Origin: an uncultured Collinsella sp. | GTDB lineage: Bacteria > Actinomycetota > Coriobacteriia > Coriobacteriales > Coriobacteriaceae | Direction: 5' to 3' | Assembly (NCBI GenBank): GCA_900542175.1 | Contig: UQNC01000008.1 | Location: 1-56,099 of the forward strand | DNA: 56,099 nt | Shown here: positions 16,501 to 24,661 of the stretch, piece after piece | How positions within the stretch are numbered: the first letter of the stretch is position 1 | How the letters are laid out: the number at the start of each line of letters is the position of its first letter | Notes under the pieces: model-generated | Told to the model about the DNA's origin: nothing | The model's input: only the letters and a program-made list of their open reading frames with translations | The model's database searches: none | Program-made: the position numbers and the translations under genes

Positions 16501-16998
16501 ATGTTCACTAAAGTCCTAAGGTCTTTTGGTATGCGTGGTCGAGTCCTTACGCTGGATGCTCCCATCTCGGGCGACGTCATTCCGCTTTCCGAGGTAAACG
16601 ACCAGACATTTGCCACCGGCCTTTTGGGCCAGGGCGTGGCGATTCAGCCTACCGGCACGCGTGTGATTGCACCGGCTGATGCCAAGGTCGAGGCCATTTT
16701 TCCCACGGGACACGCTGTTGCGCTTAACACGGTCGATGGCTTGGACGTGCTCATCCACGTTGGTTTGGACACTGTTCAGCTTGAGGGCAAGCACTTTACC
16801 GTACATGCGCAAGTGGGCGACATCGTCCATAAGGGCGATGTGCTCATTGAGTTCGATCGCGAGGCAATTGCTGCCGAGGGCTACGATGTGACGGTTCCCA
16901 TCTTGGTGTGCAACTCTGTTGAGTTTTCGAGCATCAAGGGTTCCGTTGGCGTGCATGTCGAAGAGATGGACCAGCTCATCGTTGCTCGCGAGCGCTAA
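16501..16998 (+). CDS. PTS glucose/GlcNAc-type EIIA protein
   Basis: A 165-residue stand-alone IIA domain of the Glc family. Both active-site histidines are present: His71 (FPTGHAVAL) and the phosphorylated His86 (VLIHVGLDTV). It takes phosphate from HPr and passes it to a IIB domain, but no IIBC gene is in the window, so it may serve a separate transporter or be a Crr-like regulator. The position between glmM and nagB suggests amino-sugar uptake. The start is ATG 16501 behind GAGGGGGAG. Confidence 0.93.
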   Translation: MFTKVLRSFGMRGRVLTLDAPISGDVIPLSEVNDQTFATGLLGQGVAIQPTGTRVIAPADAKVEAIFPTGHAVALNTVDGLDVLIHVGLDTVQLEGKHFTVHAQVGDIVHKGDVLIEFDREAIAAEGYDVTVPILVCNSVEFSSIKGSVGVHVEEMDQLIVARER

Positions 16999-17038
16999 CA
17001 AGTGCACGTGGCCATTAGCCTACAATTCAAACACGTTT

Positions 17039-17262
17039 ACGGAGGGCGCCCTTGAAAGAGGACGCCCTCCGTGGCAAGATGGGATTTGTCCGAAGCTAAA
17101 AGGCTTCGGGTCACCGTGGACGGGCAGGGGCCTCGACGCGGCTAGACACGAGACACATACATTACGCGACCTCGCCCTGGTGGCCGCACACGTTGGTTGC
17201 GGCCGACGCGGGCCGCGGGCAAGTGCTTGTAAGGGGAGCCTTGCCTCTCTTGTACGAGAAAG
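17039..17262 (+). other. Structured leader or spacer ahead of nagB
   Basis: About 270 nt without a gene, carrying several hairpins: ACGGAGGGCG / CGCCCTCCGT (17039-17072), CCGAAGC-TAAAAG-GCTTCGG (~17090-17110) and GGCCGCA / TTGCGGCC (~17180-17203). The first could end the PTS transcript, but no T run follows. I cannot match the rest to a known riboswitch; the glmS ribozyme signature is absent. Confidence 0.4.
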
Positions 17263-17270
17263 GACGCGTA

Positions 17271-17999
17271 ATGAAGATTATTAAAGCTAAAGACTACGAG
17301 GATATGAGCCGCAAGGCAGCCAATATCATCTCGGCGCAGGTTATTCTCAAGCCCGACTGCGTGCTGGGCCTTGCCACCGGCTCCACCCCGATCGGTGCCT
17401 ACAAGCAGCTCGCTGCTTGGTACGAGAAGGGCGACGTCGACTTTGCCGAGGTCAGCACCTACAACCTGGACGAGTATCGCGGCCTTTCGCACGACGATCC
17501 CCAGAGCTATCACTACTTTATGCGTGAGAACTTCTTCGATCACATCAACATCGACCTGAACAACACGCATGTGCCCGACGGTTCCAACCCCGACGCCGCC
17601 GCTGCCTGCTCTGAGTACGACAAGATCGTCGCCGCCGCCGGTTACCCGGATCTGCAGCTGCTCGGCATTGGCAACAACGGCCACATCGGCTTCAACGAGC
17701 CCGATGACCACTTCTCCAAGGGCACGCACTGCGTCGACCTCACCGAGAGCACCATTCAGGCCAACAGCCGCCTGTTTGACAGCATCGACGACGTTCCCCG
17801 TCAGGCCTACACCATGGGCACCCAGACCATCATGTATGCCCGCATGATCCTGGTCGTCGCCAACGGCGAGGCCAAGGCTCAGGCCGTGCATGACATGTGC
17901 TATGGCCCGGTTACGCCCGCGTGCCCGGCTTCGATCCTGCAGCTGCACACCAACTGCGTTGTCGTTGCCGACGAGGCCGCCCTTTCGCTCTGCGAGTAG
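17271..17999 (+). CDS. nagB: Glucosamine-6-phosphate deaminase
   Basis: Converts glucosamine-6-phosphate to fructose-6-phosphate and ammonia, feeding amino sugars into glycolysis. 242 residues, the short form found in many Gram-positives. ATGSTPIGAYKQ binds phosphate, NLDEYRGL holds the general-base Asp region, and LGIGNNGHIGFNEP carries the catalytic His. GAAAGGA precedes ATG 17271. It opposes GlmM/GlmS flux. Confidence 0.96.
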   Translation: MKIIKAKDYEDMSRKAANIISAQVILKPDCVLGLATGSTPIGAYKQLAAWYEKGDVDFAEVSTYNLDEYRGLSHDDPQSYHYFMRENFFDHINIDLNNTHVPDGSNPDAAAACSEYDKIVAAAGYPDLQLLGIGNNGHIGFNEPDDHFSKGTHCVDLTESTIQANSRLFDSIDDVPRQAYTMGTQTIMYARMILVVANGEAKAQAVHDMCYGPVTPACPASILQLHTNCVVVADEAALSLCE

Positions 18000-18031
18000 C
18001 GCGAATCCTGCACCTCGACATAGCCTTGCCT

Positions 18032-18059
18032 AAGGCCTCCGCTTTGCGGGGGCCTTTTT
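18032..18059 (+). terminator. nagB: nagB terminator
   Basis: AAGGCCTCCGC-TTT-GCGGGGGCCTT (one G-T pair) running into a TTTTT tail. Confidence 0.9.
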
Positions 18060-18447
18060 GCTATCCCTTTCCACCCGCTTGACCAAAATCTTGCCGCAAG
18101 CTTGGCGAATGCCGGATGTCAAACAGCTTGATTCATTCCATACCAGATTCTATGCAAAAATGCCACTAAAAGGTCGTAGACGGTAGCGGGTGCTAGGCGA
18201 GTTGAATGACATAGCTGAACCTTGTTCATTTGCGTTACACTGCCGCTTAGATGGGACAAGCTGACAAGCTCATTTACCTGCTTAAAGACCGATTAGTCGG
18301 GGGATTAATAACAATCGGCCCTCGCTGTACAAAAACTTGCCGCTTGCGTACCAAAAGACAACCTAGAACACAAGGTCGCTCTATTCATAGCGCGGCTTGT
18401 ATGGTCTTGCGGTTACAGTGTCCATACGGTCGAGTTGAGGAGCGGGC
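18060..18447. other. Intergenic region ahead of the large regulator
   Basis: 388 nt, more AT-rich than its surroundings, with no coding frame. A weak CCGATT...AATCGG pair lies near 18289-18320. No convincing promoter was found, although this must hold the start of the regulator transcript. Confidence 0.4.
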
Positions 18448-21447
18448 ATGGTAAACGATTTGGGCAGTATGGACGACCTCGAGCTGATGCCGCTGGGCGG
18501 TGGCTATATGGTGCGACGCGAACGCTTGATGAATGAGCTTATCGCCAAGGGCCGAAAGGCCGGCATCGTGGTTCTTTATGCGCCCGACGGGTTTGGGAAG
18601 ACCTCGGTGCTGCTGCAGTACACCCATGAGGTTAAATGCGACCCGACGCGAGGCCCCGTGCGGATTATCGAGGCCGATCGCGCCACTGGGCGCGAGGTGT
18701 TTATGCAGCTCGAGGTGGTCACCGAAGAACTCAAAGACAAACCGCACTCCCTTATCGCGATTGATAATGTGCCAAACCTCGATCAGCACGATACCGAAGA
18801 CCTCATCGACAGGATTCGCGGCTTGCGCGCTATGGGGATAGGGGTCTTTATCTCCTGCCGTCCTTCAAATCGTCAGCTGATTCATGGGCTGGGCGATTCG
18901 GTTAAGATCAATGCGCAGATGCTCAAGGTGCATGCCTATGAGTATTCGGCGTGGGCATCGGCGTTTTCGATCAGTACATCGCTCGACTTTTATCAGCTCA
19001 CGCAGGGCGTGCCCGAGCTCGTTTCGGCATTGCAGACGGGTCTGTATGGCCAAGGCGACGTAGCCGGTCTGCTCGAAAACGAGATTGTCAACGTATATGG
19101 CGCGGCACTTGTCGATCTGGCTTCGCTCGACAATAATGCGCTGTTTTGCGTGGCATGTCTCATGGCTTTGATGGGCGAGGGCAATATCGCAGAACTCGAG
19201 GCTTGCGGGGTGAGGCTGTCGATGGTCGACCAGTCCTACTTTGTACGCGACTACCCGATCTTTGGCTTGGATCCCGCCGAGCGGAGTTTTACGTGTCTGG
19301 GCACGGAGGATAACGGACGCTTGCGTTTGCGTAAGTTGGTGGCCGAGGTTCGCCCCGAACTTGTTCCGAGGGCGGCCCGGATTTTGCTTAAGGCGGGCCG
19401 ATGCGATGCGGCGATGGACCTGGCGGACGCCTTTTTGGACCGTGAAGCGGTCCTTGAACTTGCTGGGCAGTATGGGGTCGATCTGGCTCTGACGGGGCAC
19501 GGGGCCGATATCTGCCGAGCAGCGCTGGGCACGATCGATGCCGACGATCCGGCTCCAGAGCCAACGCCTGCCGAGGCGCTCGGCGTATATCTGGCAGCGG
19601 TCAGCGTGTCCAATACAAAGCTCGCTCGCTATATGGCATCGGTCATCGAGCGCGGGGGCGAACGGGCGGCCTGCGAAATAGACCCTGTTTCATGGAGGGT
19701 GGCCCAGACACTGACGGCTGTTTGCTATGGGGACAACGGGCTTGGGCTCCCTATGAACCTGGCCGTGCCAGAAATAGAGACGTCCCACACCGCGCTCGAC
19801 ATGCTGTCCGCGCATATCGAGGTCAAGCGCTGTCTGACCGAGCGGGGAGATGACGGCGGCGTTCTACAGCAGCTCAAAACGTGCAAGGCCTATGACTGCG
19901 AGCTCGACATCGCGGGGATTGTTATACGGGCCGATAGCATGCTGGCGGAGCTCTTTGACGGGTCGTTTGCGGGAACCGACGAGCGTGACGATGAGATGAC
20001 GGTGGTGCGGGAGGTGCTCGACGTACGTGGGCTTAAGGCGATGGCTATCTGGGTGCGCATGGTGTTGGCGGCACGGCGGCTCCTTTCCGGCTTGCCGGTA
20101 ACCGACGACGCGGCGTTCAACGAGCTCGATCGTTTTGCCGTGCGCATGCGCGACAACCAGATTCAGCTGTTTGGCCTGTTGCTAGAAGGCTGGCAGTCGC
20201 TGGCAGAGGGACGGCCGGTTAATGCAAAGTTCCGTGCGGTCCAAGTGCTCAAACTTGCCGAGGAGTCGATTGCGTACATGCGCGATAACGCATTGCTGCT
20301 GGAGCGCGCGGCGTATCTGCGTAACACCTCGATGGTTTCGGTGCGCGAGGAAGCGGAGTTACTCGATATAAGCCAGACGCAGGTTGGTGGAGCGGAGGCC
20401 TGGATGGTGGCGCTGCATTTGGCCTGTGCGGGCCGAGACAGCGACCTTGCGGCCTGGATGTCCATGAATCGTGCGGGGATTCTGGAGCCATCGTATCGGC
20501 TCTTTGCGCGCCTTGCCATGCATTGTCTGGGCGAGCCGGCGACCAGGATTCGCAAGAAGCTTCCCGTGCGCGAGCTGTCGCGGTACTCGCTGCGCGACGA
20601 TTTGGAAGGGGAGGGCGAGCGCCTGTTCCAGGCCGGCGAGGTTGAAGCCGTTGATACCATTGACCATATCGAGATTCGCATGTTTGGTGCGTTTCGCGCC
20701 GAGCGCGACGGGTTTCCCATCACGGACAAAATGTGGCGCCGCAAGAAGGCGGCGACACTTGCCGAGCGGCTTGCGCTGGGCATGGATGCACTCGTCGATC
20801 GTGAGACGTTGGCCATGGAGCTGTGGCCCCATGCCGAGTTCAATAGCGCCCGCAACAACCTGTACTCGACGATATCGCGCTTGCGGTCGGCTTTGGGACC
20901 GACGCCGGATGGCAAGTCGTGCGTGCTCATCCAAAATGAATGCATCGGACTCAACGGCGACTACGTCAAGACCGATGTACGGCTGTTTGACCAGATAAGC
21001 CGCGAGGTTTTGGGAAATCGCACGGGTGCGCGCGGGCCCCATTTAGTTGAGCTGTGCCTTAAGATTGAGCAGCTTTATGCCGGACCGCTGTATGTTCCCA
21101 ATGGCTGTAATCCCACCTACTTTTTGCGTATGCGACGCATTATGCAGTCAAAGTACATCGATTGCATGATTAAGGGAGCAAATGCCGCTCTAGAAGAAAA
21201 CGATCTGCAGTCGGCGATTTGGCTGGCGGAGTCGGGTCTTCGACAGGAAACGGCGCGTGAGGATATGGTGCGCTGCGCCATGCGTGTCTACAGTGCGGCG
21301 GGGCGGAGGCGCGATATCGTCGAGCTATACAGTGGGCATATGCACCATCTGAGGGAGCAGGTCAATGGCGTGCCCGAGCCCGAGACGCGGCGTCTATACG
21401 AGCGCTTGGTGGAGGGGCGGCTCAATCGCGTGCTGGTCGAGCGATAA
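18448..21447 (+). CDS. Large STAND-type ATPase regulator with C-terminal SARP/BTAD-like domain
   Basis: 999 residues. An N-terminal MalT-like NTPase has Walker A APDGFGKTS (45-53) and a Walker B-like SLIAIDNV (~103-110); a long helical-repeat middle follows. From ~742 there is a winged-helix domain (IEIRMFGAFRAERDGF, WPHAEFNSARNNLYSTISRL) and a bacterial transcriptional activation domain to the end. Such proteins are ATP-dependent activators released by a ligand or partner. Here the DNA-binding part is C-terminal and not a LuxR helix-turn-helix. ATG 18448 follows GAGGAGCGG. A single gene with no obvious target nearby. Confidence 0.85.
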   Translation: MVNDLGSMDDLELMPLGGGYMVRRERLMNELIAKGRKAGIVVLYAPDGFGKTSVLLQYTHEVKCDPTRGPVRIIEADRATGREVFMQLEVVTEELKDKPHSLIAIDNVPNLDQHDTEDLIDRIRGLRAMGIGVFISCRPSNRQLIHGLGDSVKINAQMLKVHAYEYSAWASAFSISTSLDFYQLTQGVPELVSALQTGLYGQGDVAGLLENEIVNVYGAALVDLASLDNNALFCVACLMALMGEGNIAELEACGVRLSMVDQSYFVRDYPIFGLDPAERSFTCLGTEDNGRLRLRKLVAEVRPELVPRAARILLKAGRCDAAMDLADAFLDREAVLELAGQYGVDLALTGHGADICRAALGTIDADDPAPEPTPAEALGVYLAAVSVSNTKLARYMASVIERGGERAACEIDPVSWRVAQTLTAVCYGDNGLGLPMNLAVPEIETSHTALDMLSAHIEVKRCLTERGDDGGVLQQLKTCKAYDCELDIAGIVIRADSMLAELFDGSFAGTDERDDEMTVVREVLDVRGLKAMAIWVRMVLAARRLLSGLPVTDDAAFNELDRFAVRMRDNQIQLFGLLLEGWQSLAEGRPVNAKFRAVQVLKLAEESIAYMRDNALLLERAAYLRNTSMVSVREEAELLDISQTQVGGAEAWMVALHLACAGRDSDLAAWMSMNRAGILEPSYRLFARLAMHCLGEPATRIRKKLPVRELSRYSLRDDLEGEGERLFQAGEVEAVDTIDHIEIRMFGAFRAERDGFPITDKMWRRKKAATLAERLALGMDALVDRETLAMELWPHAEFNSARNNLYSTISRLRSALGPTPDGKSCVLIQNECIGLNGDYVKTDVRLFDQISREVLGNRTGARGPHLVELCLKIEQLYAGPLYVPNGCNPTYFLRMRRIMQSKYIDCMIKGANAALEENDLQSAIWLAESGLRQETAREDMVRCAMRVYSAAGRRRDIVELYSGHMHHLREQVNGVPEPETRRLYERLVEGRLNRVLVER

Positions 21448-21450
21448 AAA

Positions 21451-21479
21451 ACGGGCGCCCGAAGTACTTGGGCACCCGT
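21451..21479 (-). terminator. yhbY terminator
   Basis: The hairpin ACGGGCGCCC / GGGCACCCGT has AAAAAA on its left, which becomes TTTTTT on the minus strand: an ideal stop for the minus-strand yhbY transcript. It may also serve the + regulator gene. Confidence 0.88.
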
Positions 21480-21516
21480 AAGCTTGCTATGTGTTGGCTC
21501 GCCGGATCATTGGCTC

Positions 21517-21816
21517 TTAGACGAGCTTGATCTTCTCGATGTCCTTGCGCGAGGACTCGCGATACAGCGAGAACTTGCGGCCGATGACCTGGACGACCTC
21601 GGCGTGGCAGCGCTCAGCGAGCTCTTCGGCGGCCTCGCGGGCGGAAAGACTGGAGCCATCGAGCACGGAGCACTTAACGAGCTCGTGCTTCTCCAGGTAG
21701 GCGACCGTCTGCTCGACGGTGCCCTCGTTGACATCGGACTTGCCGATGATGATGGCGGGGTTGAGGTGATGGGCCATGCTGCGAAGCTGCTTGACCTGGG
21801 CTCCTGTCAGTGCCAT
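21517..21816 (-). CDS. yhbY: YhbY-family RNA-binding (CRM domain) protein
   Basis: A single CRM domain of 99 residues: LTGAQVKQLRSMAHHLNPAI, the IGKSDVNEGTV loop corresponding to GxxG, and a VIGRKFSLYR C-terminal strand. YhbY binds pre-50S ribosomal particles. Met 21816 is preferred over the upstream Met at 21849 because family members begin MALTGKQ-like. Confidence 0.93.
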   Translation of the reverse strand: MALTGAQVKQLRSMAHHLNPAIIIGKSDVNEGTVEQTVAYLEKHELVKCSVLDGSSLSAREAAEELAERCHAEVVQVIGRKFSLYRESSRKDIEKIKLV

Positions 21817-21974
21817 GGGTTCTCGCTTTCTATGTATGGGGCGCCCCACAATGGGGCCTTAATCTACGTGAGCTGTCCCACGATAGCGCAGGAACGGCGC
21901 GGTGTGGAGCGCGTTTGCCCAGTTCGCAAAGAATGCGGATGCCGATCGGGAAGACGATGCAAGCTTTAGATGGG

Positions 21975-22862
21975 CTACGGGCGGGGTACGGAGACCGGCT
22001 CCCAGGCGATAAACGCCCATCGGACTTTGCGGATGTGGTCGAGCATGTAGCGTCCCTGCGGTACGCCCTTGGATCCCGGCTCACCGGCATGCGGGTTCTC
22101 GATCATGTGGTGGGCGATATAGTTGCGCAGGCGGTCGATCTTGTCCTCGTTGCCGTGCTCGAGCATGCGAGAAAAGTCCGCCACGCCCGCCTCAAGACTA
22201 TCGAAGGTGTCGCGGCGGGGCGATTCAAAATACGTGACCTGCGGCAACGCACCCATCTGAATAAGGATGTTAAAGGCATATACAAATCCGTTGCTGCGGG
22301 TAACCGAGGCGCCGATGGCGTTCATCAGGTGCAGGTCATAGCGCGGGCTGGAGTTGGCGACCATCGTGACAGCACAACGCCGACGAGCCGTTCGATCAAG
22401 CTTGGTAAGCGCACCTTTTAGATTGGTCGTGGTGACAGAGCGACTGGCAAAGGCAACATCAACAGCCTTGGCAACCGGCCCAACCAGATCCCAATCATCA
22501 TCCCAAGCAAGCTCAAGCGGTGTAATGCAATCCTCGAGCCCATAGTACTCAATGCCAGCATCAAGCGTGCCCAACATAGCAGGGGAAAAGTCAGCAGCAA
22601 TCACAGGATGCCCAGCCTGAGCAAGCGGAATAGCAATCGACCCAGCCCCACACCCCATATCGAGCACCGATTCACCAGGCTTTAACGCCAACAGCTTCAT
22701 AAAGTCCCGGGCATACGGAGCAGTCTCAAGTGGCCGAAAATGCCGAGCCCGCTTATCCCACTCAAAAGAATCATCAGCCCGATGCCGAGCGGCCTGCATC
22801 TGCATCCACTCCTGGTTCCAATCTGTGGAAAGCAGCTCAGAACGATTCTCCCCATCAACCAC
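21975..22862 (-). CDS. Class I SAM-dependent methyltransferase
   Basis: 295 residues. SAM-binding motif I (VLDMGCGAGSIAIPLA), a VIAADFSPAML acidic loop and motif IV-like TPLELAWDDDW are visible. No substrate domain is recognised. GTG 22862 is chosen because a perfect AGGAGG lies 7 nt upstream; a longer frame would run through the terminator at 22881-22915. Single gene, transcribed after the UPF0210 gene but separated from it by that terminator. Codon and base use at its 5' end are less GC-rich than its neighbours. Confidence 0.87.
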   Translation of the reverse strand: MVDGENRSELLSTDWNQEWMQMQAARHRADDSFEWDKRARHFRPLETAPYARDFMKLLALKPGESVLDMGCGAGSIAIPLAQAGHPVIAADFSPAMLGTLDAGIEYYGLEDCITPLELAWDDDWDLVGPVAKAVDVAFASRSVTTTNLKGALTKLDRTARRRCAVTMVANSSPRYDLHLMNAIGASVTRSNGFVYAFNILIQMGALPQVTYFESPRRDTFDSLEAGVADFSRMLEHGNEDKIDRLRNYIAHHMIENPHAGEPGSKGVPQGRYMLDHIRKVRWAFIAWEPVSVPRP

Positions 22863-22875
22863 GGGCCAACCTCCT

Positions 22876-22915
22876 AGCAACAAAAAAGCGGCCCCTCCCA
22901 AAAGAAGAGCCGCAA
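22876..22915 (-). terminator. Terminator ahead of the methyltransferase
   Basis: On the minus strand GCGGCTC...GGGGCCGC runs into TTTTTTG. It would stop transcripts arriving from the UPF0210 gene and palindrome copy B. Confidence 0.7.
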
Positions 22916-23029
22916 CAAGCATATATCAGAAAAAGAACCGTTCCAACGCCAAACCGCCGCACCAGCCAAGTGGTGCAGGAGCGAAGCGACTGCAACCGGG
23001 ATAGAACCCAACTGAGGTCCCGTTGTGCG

Positions 23030-23171
23030 GGAGCCCCGCCGCCGGGCGGCAGACATATAAGGTCGATCGCGAGTTCCGCACGCAAAGGAGGCCACTTAAT
23101 GTGGCCTCCGTCTTGCGCAGGACTGTCCGAGCAGGCGACCTTATATGTCTGCCGCCCGGCGGCGGGGCTCC
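23030..23171 (-). repeat. Long palindromic repeat, copy B (core plus perfect arms)
   Basis: Two 36-nt perfect reverse-complement arms (23030-23065 and 23136-23171) enclose a 70-nt core. Over about 54 nt the core matches copy A (2860-2920) with two differences, which form one exchanged base pair (G:C here, A:T in copy A) in the inner GGAGGCCAC / GTGGCCTCC stem. The arms are unlike copy A except for an outer GGGAGCCCCG motif. It lies 17 nt behind the UPF0210 stop, in the same orientation to the gene as copy A. Confidence 0.85.
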
Positions 23172-23188
23172 TCGCCCGAACCCCTCAG

Positions 23189-24553
23189 CTAGTTCTTCAG
23201 CGAGTTCAGCGGCGCCGGGAAGCGTCCACCGCGGTGGGCAAGCACGGTGCCGGCGTTGGGGTTCACCGGCATGATGGGCGCACGGCCGAACAGGCCGCCG
23301 TACTCGACGCAGTCGCCCACGCCCTTGCCGATAGCAGGAATCACGCGGACGGCCGTGGTCTTGTTGTTGATGACGCCGATGGCCATCTCGTCGGCGATGA
23401 TGCCGGCGATGGTCTCGACCGGGGTGTCGCCGGGGATGGCGATCATGTCCAGGCCGACGGAGCACACGCAGGTCATGGCCTCGAGCTTCTCGAGCGAAAG
23501 CGCGCCGGCCTCGACGGCGGCGATCATGCCGGCGTCCTCGGACACGGGGATAAAGGCACCCGAGAGACCGCCCACGCTGGAGCTGGCCATGACGCCGCCC
23601 TTCTTGACGGCATCGTTCAGCATGGCGAGTGCACAGGTCGTGCCCGGGCCACCGCAGGTGCCCACGCCGATGATCTCGAGGATACGCGCGACGGAGTCGC
23701 CGATGGCGGGCGTGGGAGCCAGCGACAGGTCGACAATGCCCTTCTCGACACCCAGGCGACGGGCGGCCTCGCGGCTCATGAGCTCGCCGGCACGGGTGAT
23801 CTTAAAGGCGGTCTGCTTAATCTTCTCGGCGACTTCCATCATCGATGCGGAATCGGGCAGCGTCTCCAGGGCTGCGGCCATAACGCCGGGGCCCGAGACG
23901 CCTACGTTGATGACGGCGTCGGCCTCGCCACCGCCGTGGACGGCGCCCGCCATAAACGGGGAGTCCTCGACCATGTTGGCAAAGCAGACAAACTTGGAAG
24001 CGCCGACGGAATCCTCGTCTGCCGTAAGCTTGGCGGCATCGATGATGGTCTGAGCCGCCATGAGCACGGCGTCCATGTTGATGCCGGCACGCAGGCTGGC
24101 GACGTTGACGCTGGAGCAGACGCGGCTGGTGGCGGCGAGCGCCTGGGGGATGGACTGGATGACGCGGCGGTCGGCGTCGCCGATGCCCTTCTGGACGAGT
24201 GCGGAGAAGCCGCCCAGGTAATCGATGCCGAGCGTCTCGGCCGCGCGGTCGAGGGCATGCGCGATGGGGGTGAGGTCCTCATCCTTGCAGCACGCGGCGA
24301 TCTGTGCCACCGGGGTGACGGAAACGCGCTTGTTGACGATGGGGATACCGTACTCGCGCTCGAGGTTCTCGGCGGTCTCGACCAGGTGCTCAGCCGTGTG
24401 CGTCACGTGGTCGTAGATCTTCGTGCACATGCGGTCGAGGTTCTCGTCACCGCAACCCATGAGCGAAACACCCATGGTGATGGTCCTGATGTCGAGGTTC
24501 TGCTCCTCAACCATGCCGCGGGTTTCCGCGATTTCTGCGGGCGTGATCGCCAT
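23189..24553 (-). CDS. UPF0210 (DUF711) family protein
   Basis: 454 residues, the normal length. It shows the family's Gly-rich, cysteine-containing segments: VGTCGGPGTTCALAMLNDAV, VCSVGLDMIAIPGDTP and the conserved C-terminal FGRAPIMPVNP. Structures of this family resemble glycyl-radical enzyme barrels, but the reaction is unknown. It is usually paired with a small ACT-domain protein (UPF0237); none is adjacent here. ATG 24553 is used because GGAG lies 9-10 nt upstream and homologues start MAITPAEI-like. Confidence 0.93.
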   Translation of the reverse strand: MAITPAEIAETRGMVEEQNLDIRTITMGVSLMGCGDENLDRMCTKIYDHVTHTAEHLVETAENLEREYGIPIVNKRVSVTPVAQIAACCKDEDLTPIAHALDRAAETLGIDYLGGFSALVQKGIGDADRRVIQSIPQALAATSRVCSSVNVASLRAGINMDAVLMAAQTIIDAAKLTADEDSVGASKFVCFANMVEDSPFMAGAVHGGGEADAVINVGVSGPGVMAAALETLPDSASMMEVAEKIKQTAFKITRAGELMSREAARRLGVEKGIVDLSLAPTPAIGDSVARILEIIGVGTCGGPGTTCALAMLNDAVKKGGVMASSSVGGLSGAFIPVSEDAGMIAAVEAGALSLEKLEAMTCVCSVGLDMIAIPGDTPVETIAGIIADEMAIGVINNKTTAVRVIPAIGKGVGDCVEYGGLFGRAPIMPVNPNAGTVLAHRGGRFPAPLNSLKN

Positions 24554-24661
24554 CCTTGCGCTCCTATCTGCCAAAACGAGCATAGTCTTATCTATTCTAA
24601 CGTGCCGCACGTGCCAAGTGGCGCATGCGGCACGTTTTGGTGCTCGGTTGTTTCCGTTGTG

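Noticed and set aside
17039..17262. glmS ribozyme or T-box ahead of nagB
   Set aside because: The conserved core bases of the glmS ribozyme and the T-box AGGGTGG motif are absent.
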